Of a DNA stretch of 64,000 nucleotides, positions 57,799 to 64,000 are shown one piece after another. Source of the stretch: Blepharisma japonicum (lineage: Eukaryota; Ciliophora; Heterotrichea; Heterotrichida; Blepharismidae); assembly GCA_949751835.1 (NCBI GenBank), contig CATKHK010000135.1:1-64000 (forward strand), read 5' to 3'. Each line of letters opens with the position of its first letter. The first letter of the stretch is position 1. The notes under the pieces were generated by a model, which was not told the DNA's origin, made no database searches, and saw only the letters and a list, made by a program, of their open reading frames with translations. Made by a program: the position numbers and the translations under genes.

Positions 57799-58638
57799 CT
57801 AAGTTGATTTCATAATATTGAATTCTACTTCTAATATATATATCTCATATATTTTTAATAATATTAATAAAAGGGTAAGATAGTAAATAGATCCACCAAA
57901 GTACACTCGATGAGTAGGTCTATAGCAAAACAAATTTTCTTTGAACTCACAAATAAAGTCTCACTCCGATAAAGGATTTTCACAGCTATAAGTTCTATAA
58001 AATGTCGAAAGAATTATCATATAAATCTTGCCTTTACATTTTGCCATCATAGAACCTTCTCCTTCGTCATAATTTTTTATTGGAAAATGATGGCTATAAG
58101 AATCCAAAATTAAATCATATATATATATTCCTTCTTTCCCAGGTGCTTCGGTAGAAATAATGATTTTCTGATTGAGCCCAATACAATTGACTGGATGCTC
58201 AAATAGGGAAGCACACAAATAGATTCACTTATTTTCTTTAATCAAATACCTTTTAGCACGGCGATTTACGCATTTTGTAGACCAATGAGAACTATACTCG
58301 AATTTAAAAATTGAATCATCATAAAAGCATGCACAATTAGAGATATGCTTAATAAAGGCTTTTTCTGGAAGATGCTTTATTTTTTTTATTTTAAATTTTG
58401 GGTCTGATATGAATGAGTAGCAATCTCCAAAAGATTGATTCATTACCCCATAAAAGTAATCTTCTGGGATAGCTATTGTTTCGATGACCACTTGATAATA
58501 GTCTAATGTTAAACAAAGGTCAACTGTAAAAGTAAGCAAATCAATTCGGTTCATACCTTGTGGTGCTCTATATCAAATGTATCTAGATTCAATTTCACTC
58601 TTATCAACCTCTTTATCAATTATTCTGCTTATTTTCAT
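57799..58638 (-). CDS. Kelch-like propeller protein Kp20 (DQNEIES family)
   Basis: 279 residues, stop TAG, with three UGA Trp codons. Start is the ATG of the motif DKEVDKSEIESRYIW, 84 bases upstream of an internal Met. Strands: IPEDYFYGVM, FISDPKFKIK, ACFYDDSIFKFE, RYLIKENKW, NCIGLNQKIIIS, IYIYDLILDSYSHH, CKGKIYMII, CENPLSEW and FGGSIYYL. After this the sequence departs from relatives: a hydrophobic TLLLILLKIYEI tail in place of the LYEF-L strand, as in Kp1. A late frame change may have created this tail, yet the rest is intact. Confidence 0.78.
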
Positions 58639-59334
58639 ATTTATGCAACAGCTGTTTGCATTGTTTCATATTATTGTCTATATTAATAAATAAAAAGAGC
58701 AGGCATTCCATGATAATTTTAATCGGCGTTTGCTCATATGATGACATAATTCTGTTTCTTAGTCTTTAGAAAGACACAATTTTAAGGTAATTAATTTATT
58801 ATATAATTAAGGAATTAATTAAGATTTTTACTTAATTTATTATATCAAACTGACTTGCTATTCTGCTTTAAACTTTAGCTTGCTAATTCTATTCACATAA
58901 TATCATAGATTTTTTAATTTTTAAAATCAAATCAAGCAAACTAAAATTAATACATTTGAATTTAAAAAAGTATAAATAATGAACTTTCCTACCTAGAGTA
59001 TTCACCTCTTTATTGCGAGATCAAATTCCTTTATATAAACTAGAAAAAAATCATTAATTTAAACAAGAGAGTAATATAAGGACTGAACCTTTATAAGAAT
59101 ATTAAGATTAGAGGTATAACTGAATATTGGAATTATAAATTTAAAATTCAAATCTGATAAATATTTAACTATAGTAAGCTTTATATATTATGACTGTCTT
59201 ATCAAATAAATTTTTATATCATTTTTAATCAACACTTTTCACACTCTTCTTCTTATATTTTTATGCAAATCTGAAAAGAGAACAAAAACATTCTTTAATA
59301 TAAACTATTTAGATAAATTTTCAAATTATAGATC
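58639..59334. other. Spacer upstream of Kp20
   Basis: About 700 AT-rich bases with the Kp20 promoter at the left. No gene found. Confidence 0.4.
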
Positions 59335-59600
59335 CTTTTTGACTCGATTATTATAACCTCATGCTTTTATGATAACTTAATATTTATTTTTGAGTATGAC
59401 CAAGAAGTTTATCAGACAAATAGTAGTAGCCTTCATTGATTTAAAAGGCATTCTCTATTACAAAGCAGGTGGGTTACACTAGGAATCTCGCCTTTCATTT
59501 ATCCAATTTCATACATTTGCTTTAATCAAAAGTCTGGATGTTGATGAAAGTTCAGAAGTATAGACAGACATATGATATAATTCTTGATTCATACAGTCTT
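59335..59600 (+). pseudogene. Kelch-like gene fragment (middle blades)
   Basis: Plus-strand text: SCFYDNLIFIFEYDQEVYQ, then SLHWFKRHSLLQSRWVTLG, PISYICFNQK, later in another frame a YDIILDSYSL equivalent. This equals blades 2-3 of a Kp9/Kp18-like protein. Both ends of the gene are missing and frames break near 59540. Confidence 0.7.
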
Positions 59601-60145
59601 AGAACCTATAGATTACTTGGAGTGTTTAAAGTATTGACCGGCTCCGCAGAGTGATTAAATAAGTCACATGGACTTACCAAGTAAAAACCAAACTAGTGAT
59701 TTCACTGGGCATTCCTCATTACACTTTTCAGATTGAAGGACCATCTAAGTAAATTACGACTAACCTGATCACCACAGAGCTCACAAGACTTGCTGCCTTA
59801 GCACTATAAATCCAGAGTATATATCAAAGGGTAGTTAATGGCTCATCATGTAATAAAAATTAAAAATTTGTAGCATGAGTTTTGTTTTAAGCAGAAGGAT
59901 AGATTTTTAACAAAGCAATTCCAATTTGCTATGAATATTAGCACTTAGATATGCTCAAGACACGAAGACTTGAAAGACGCCGTCGAAATCCGAATACCTG
60001 AAGCCAAGCGACTATTTAGATAAAGACCAGATTATTTAAGACGTAAGATCGGCAGGCATTGAATCAGGAGAGGAAGCCCATATAGGTAACGCGATATTGG
60101 ACGTTAAAGCAAGATTAACCATAATATAGTTTGATGTTAAAAAAG
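59600..60145. other. GC-richer unexplained segment
   Basis: About 540 bases clearly less AT-rich than the DNA on either side, with strings such as gacgccgtcgaaatccgaat and gcgatattggacg. The plus frame from 59953 is protein-like (LKPSDYLDKDQII, DVRSAGIESGEEAHIGNAIL) but is crossed by TAA and TAG, which are stops in all other genes here. It starts where a Kelch fragment ends. Not recognised as rRNA, tRNA, SRP or spliceosomal RNA. Confidence 0.45.
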
Positions 60146-60279
60146 TAATTTTTACTGTGCAAAATGATATGAAAGAATAACAGTATACTTTCATGATTAA
60201 TAAATAAAATATTGTTAAATAAAAAAAATATAAATTTTGGTAAAGATTAATAGAAAATATAAGTCAACTTGCAATAAAT
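60146..60279. promoter_or_regulatory. Leader region of Kp21
   Basis: AT-rich. It does not match the DNA before Kp19, so the two twin genes have unrelated promoters and may be expressed differently. Confidence 0.4.
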
Positions 60280-61077
60280 ATGAAGTTAAATCAAATATTT
60301 GATCCAAAATTAGATCAAAACGACATTGAAGAGCAATATATATGGAGTCTTAAGAAGAGAGCAGTATCTGAAAACATACTTCGAATTAATTTGTCAACTT
60401 TAAAGATAAATCGTTCTTTTGAAAATTCATACTTATCTCAAATTTTTATCACTCACTATATAGCTCTACCAAATAATCAATTTTTTGGGCGATTTATATT
60501 AGAAAATCAAGGTATAGCTTATCTATTTATATCAGATGAAAATTCAGACATAAAAATAATAGAAACTAAAGAAGAAGCCTATGGTGCTTCATATACTTTT
60601 GCCTCTTGCTTTTATGATGGCTCAATTTATGTTTTTAGAGATAAAAGATGTGCTAAAAGATATATAATGCCAGAAAATAGATGAATAAGCTTAACAAATA
60701 TCCGAGCCATCCCAAAATCATGCATTGGATTCAACCAAAAAATTTTAATAACTGATTTTGATTCGAATATTTTATTATATGATATTACATTAGATTCCTA
60801 TAGTAATCATTTGCCACTTGCAAGAGACTATGGGCAAATAATGGTTAAGCACGAAGGGAAAATTTATTCGATTGATTTAAATTGTTTTAAATCAATAAAA
60901 TATTGCTTTGATCCGTTTTCAGATTGAAATTCAATACGTTTTTCATATAAGAAAGAAGTTGACTTTAATTTTTGTTATCATGTGTATTTGAAAGGATCAA
61001 TTTATTATCTTAAAAATAGAACTTTATATGAGTTTTCACTGAATACATTTAAAGAAAAAGTCTTGAAAGCTATTTAA
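60280..61077 (+). CDS. Kelch-like propeller protein Kp21 (DQNEIES family)
   Basis: 265 residues, twin of Kp19, with the same two UGA Trp positions. Over the first 134 codons I count 13 codons with amino-acid changes and 3 silent ones relative to Kp19. Changes cluster at residues ~25-34 (LKKRAVSEN for LEKIAISKN) and ~47-56 (ENSYLSQIF for KKSYLSQMY). Blade 2 has SCFYDGSIYVFR, with Asp changed to Gly in a signature that is otherwise very stable. The frame is complete to TAA. Confidence 0.88.
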
Positions 61078-62015
61078 ATAATAAAGATAGAAATTATTTA
61101 AATTTACTAAGAATAAACCTTCAATTGCATGGTTAATGTCATCTAGCACATCAAAATTTTAATAAATCTCCCCTAATAATACTTTTATTAGGGAAGTAAC
61201 TAGCTCTATCTAAAATTTATCTATCACATCATTCTTAGCATAGTGTTTCTAGTTAGCTCATTCACGTTCTTCCATTGATGTAACTTATCATTACATCTTT
61301 TTCTATGATCCGAATTTCATTCCTTAAAATTTTTCCCGAACAGATTGTGTTTAAATTTTCAAAAAAACTATTCTTTTGAAATAGTAAAAGCTCTACAGAT
61401 GCATATGGGTGCATGCTGTGCATCATTAGATTTTATCATTATTATCATCTTCAAATCATGAGATAAATATCATACAGGTAAATAGCGACCAATTAATAAT
61501 TCTAGTGAAAATAAATTTGACAAGTCAAAATAAATAAAAAATTTAGGAAGCACTAGAATGCAATGATTAATGTTAAGCAATCTTAGGGCATTTACTAAAA
61601 GTTAAATTCTATTTATTTTAATAAATTTTTAGTCTACTATATTTTCTTAATTATGAATTTAACCCCCATTTCTACTCAAGAGAAAAAATATACTTTTTGA
61701 TAAGTTTTAGAGTCTTATTTTAATTAATTGCATAAAATTAAAGGAGAAATAGCAACTTTTTATCATTATAAAGTATCTAAAATCTATCTTATCATCCTTA
61801 GCATAGAGTTTTTTGATTTACTAATTATCTTCTTCTATTGATGCATCTTATATTTATACCTACTTCTATAAATGCGAATTGTATTCCTTTAAATTTTTGT
61901 TTAATAGATTGTGCAAAAAACTAATATGGAATTTTATATTTTTCAAATATGCAAAAAGTGCAATTCAACAGATACATATGAATTTATGCTCTCCACAATT
62001 TGATTTTATATTATC
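60280..62015 (+). repeat. 1.7 kb duplication, copy 2 (Kp21 and 3' flank)
   Basis: Partner of 54737-56475. Beyond ~62015 it continues into sequence not found after copy 1. Confidence 0.85.
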
Positions 62016-62358
62016 ATCAAATTATGGGGTAATTATCATACAGATAAATAGATACCAATTAAAAATACAACAAAATAAACTTGACAAATCAAAATAAAAA
62101 AAATTAGGAAATGCTAGTTGGGAATAAGTTAAATGTCTCTTATTTTATTAAATATTTTAGTCTACTATATTTTAATTAAGTCTAATATCGATTTTCTACT
62201 CAATAAGTTTTAAGTTTTAAAGATTATTAATTGCATAAAATTAAAGAAAAAGTTGCAATTTAGTTTTTGTTAATTTAAAATACTAGACATCTAATAAATT
62301 AATCTTCATAAAGGCAGAATCATTTTGTATTCAGATTAGCTATTTAATAATAAAAAGC
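61078..62358. other. 3' flank of Kp21 and spacer to Kp22
   Basis: The first ~900 bases are the duplicated flank. The next ~340 bases (62015-62358) contain shortened echoes of the same flank (gacaaatcaaaataaaaaaa, ttttagtctactatatttt), so an older duplication underlies it. Confidence 0.5.
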
Positions 62359-63177
62359 ATGGAGTCAGGCCAAATATTTGATCCAGAAGGAGATCAAAAT
62401 GACGTTGAATCGCAATACCTATGGAATCTAAAATGCAGAAGGGATAACGAAAAATTATTTCGAATTAATCTGGCTACATTAAAGATTAACTACTCTTTTT
62501 CAAAATCTAGATTATCTCAAATTATTATCACTAATTGAAATGCTCTTCCAAATAATCAGATTTTTGGCAGATATGAAGAAAAAGACCAAGATATGTCGTA
62601 TCTATTTATAGCAGACGAAAATGCCAACATCAAAATAATAAAATCTGCTTCATTACGCTCTGATAAATATGCTTTCTTTGTCTCTTGCTATTATGATGAC
62701 TCAATTTTCATCATTGCCAATGGAGGACATGCTGAAAGATATTTAATATCACAAAATAGATGAATCAATTTGACTAAATTCCCATCTCGCTTCGATAGTC
62801 CAAAGTCATGTATTGGATTCGAACAAAAAATTCTTATTTCTAAACAATCTAATCCTGGATTATGAGTATATGATATTATTTTAGATTCCTATAGTGACAT
62901 TAATGCTCTTAAAGGGGATGAACGGGTATGAATGATTAAAGATTCAGGAATTATTTATGCACTAGATTTAAGTTATTCCACAACAATAAAATATTGTTGG
63001 AATCCTTTTTCAAAGTGGAGATATGTTAATTATTGCGATGAACTTAAAGCTGACTTTGATTATACACCTTTTGCATATTTTTATGGATCAATTTATTATC
63101 TTAGAGATGATATTTTATATGAATATTCGTTAGAAACGTTTACGTCAAGAATAGCGAAAGTCATTCCAAAATTCTAA
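62359..63177 (+). CDS. Kelch-like propeller protein Kp22 (DQNEIES family)
   Basis: 272 residues with four UGA Trp codons and several TGG. Related to Kp19 and Kp21 at the start (QIFDPEGDQNDVESQYLW) but with its own loops. Strands: LPNNQIFGRYEEK, LFIADENANIK, SCYYDDSIFIIA, RYLISQNRW, SCIGFEQKILIS, GLWVYDIILDSYS, DSGIIYALD, WNPFSKWRY and FYGSIYYLRDD, ending LYEYSLETF. An N-terminal MESG replaces the usual MKL. Older member of the Kp19 subgroup. Confidence 0.87.
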
Positions 63178-63733
63178 TAGATTCTAAATTAACTAGGGAA
63201 TTAATAAGAAAGCTTTTTATAAAAGTTTTGATATTAAATTTTGAATCGAAAAATATGAAAATTCAAGGTCATTATAGAATTTCTCAAGTCAGATTTTTCA
63301 CTACCCTAAAACATTGTAGCTTAATATGCAAAAGCTCTGATACATATTATAAAATCCAATCAATTTTCATAAAGTAAGGTATCCTTAATGATAAAATATA
63401 CGATATGGATATTTTTAAAATCATTAAAACTTTAGAAATAAAAAAATTTATTTACTACTAAAATTAACAAATATAACTAGATTAATTATAAAAAAATGTT
63501 TTTTACTAATTTAAACAAATTAAAAATAAATTTAGATAAAAATATCTAAGCTAATAAGTTTTAGTTTTTCAGAATTATTAATCAGTCTAATTTTAAAGAC
63601 TTGCATAAAATTGATAATGTTTTTGACGTTATGAATAGAAAAATTAGATGTTTAATCAAGGAAATGAATTAACCAGTTCAGAAGCTTAAATTTCATAAAA
63701 TCATTAATATAAGTGCAAAATCTAATAATAAAT
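63178..63733. other. Spacer Kp22-Kp23
   Basis: About 555 AT-rich bases with the Kp23 leader (aataataaat before ATG) at the end. No other feature. Confidence 0.4.
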
Positions 63734-64000
63734 ATGAAGTTGAGTCAAATTATTGATTCAGAGCAAGATCAAAATGGCATTGAATCTCAATTCCTGTGGA
63801 ATCTTAATCGCCACTGAAATGAATCAAAATTTATGCGAATTAATCTCCGTGAATTGAAAGTCAATTTTTCTTTTTCAAAATCTCGATTATCTCAAATTGA
63901 GATCACAAAATGAATGGCTCTTCCGAATAATCAGATTTTGGGCACATATGAAGAAAAAGACCAAGATAAGTCGTATCTATTTATAGCAAACGAAAATGGC
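63734..64000 (+). CDS. Kelch-like propeller protein Kp23, cut by window end
   Basis: First 89 codons only. MKLSQIIDSEQDQNGIESQF starts it, then LWNLNRHW (UGA), RINLRELKVNFSFSKSRLSQ, a second UGA, ALPNNQILGTYEEKDQDKSY and LFIANEN. The YEEKDQD-SYLFIA part is nearly the same as in Kp22, so the two are tandem copies. No stop occurs in the visible part. Confidence 0.85.

Noticed and set aside
3479-64000. Kelch-like genes as degraded pseudogenes full of stops
   Set aside because: The stops are almost all UGA at Trp positions. With UGA as sense, 22 of the copies are complete.
1-64000. Mitochondrial, mycoplasma or other bacterial origin, suggested by UGA=Trp and high A+T
   Set aside because: HMG box, ISWI remodeller, B-box/Kelch and TPR proteins and the lack of ribosome-binding sites and operons point to a eukaryotic nucleus.
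3479-64000. Kelch-like proteins as secreted mating factors (gamone-like), given similar length
   Set aside because: No signal peptide in any copy; the N-terminus is charged and conserved.
1-64000. CRISPR arrays, rRNA genes, telomere repeats, LTR or virus-like elements
   Set aside because: No regularly spaced short repeats, rRNA cores, telomeric repeats, reverse transcriptase or capsid-type sequence was found on either strand.

Overview
The window looks like nuclear DNA of a ciliate that reads UGA as tryptophan, most likely a heterotrich of the Blepharisma type. Read with the standard code nearly every gene is cut into short pieces. Read with UGA=Trp the pieces join, in one frame and without introns, into full-length proteins. 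UGA falls where paralogues have TGG or where a Trp is expected, and every intact gene ends in TAA or TAG. The DNA is very AT-rich with short AT-rich leaders. I saw no telomere repeats, rRNA, convincing tRNA or virus-like element. Micronuclear or macronuclear origin cannot be decided.

Layout. 1-1.3 kb: decayed gene remnants. 1.66-3.14 kb: a zinc-finger plus TPR protein. 3.5-15 kb: Kelch-like genes Kp1-Kp7 on both strands, an HMG-box gene (7.05 kb) and a headless Kelch pseudogene (11.5-12.3 kb). 15.3-27.8 kb: three minus-strand paralogues of a ~1,050-residue, probably mitochondrial, RAP-like protein, with Kelch fragments between them. 28.2-35.3 kb: Kp8-Kp12. 35.7-43.4 kb: a decayed ISWI-type chromatin-remodeller gene, two intact B-box-like/Kelch genes and one broken copy. 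44.7-64 kb: Kp13-Kp23, the last cut by the window end.

The main content is a gene family with 22 complete members and one cut by the window edge, plus at least six fragments. Members are single-exon proteins of about 260-306 residues. They start with a conserved motif (MKL.Q..DK..DQNEIESKYLW) and continue as a Kelch-type beta-propeller. They have no signal peptide, membrane segment, RING, F-box or BTB domain. The family has grown by tandem and segmental duplication, and several duplications can be traced to the base.

The TPR and B-box/Kelch proteins carry the same N-terminal zinc module with identical ligand spacing (C-x4-C-x7-C-x-C-x7-C-x2-H-x3-H). The locus therefore holds three kinds of interaction protein: zinc+TPR, zinc+Kelch, and DQNEIES+Kelch. 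Their shared role is not shown by the sequence; adaptor or recognition functions are an inference.
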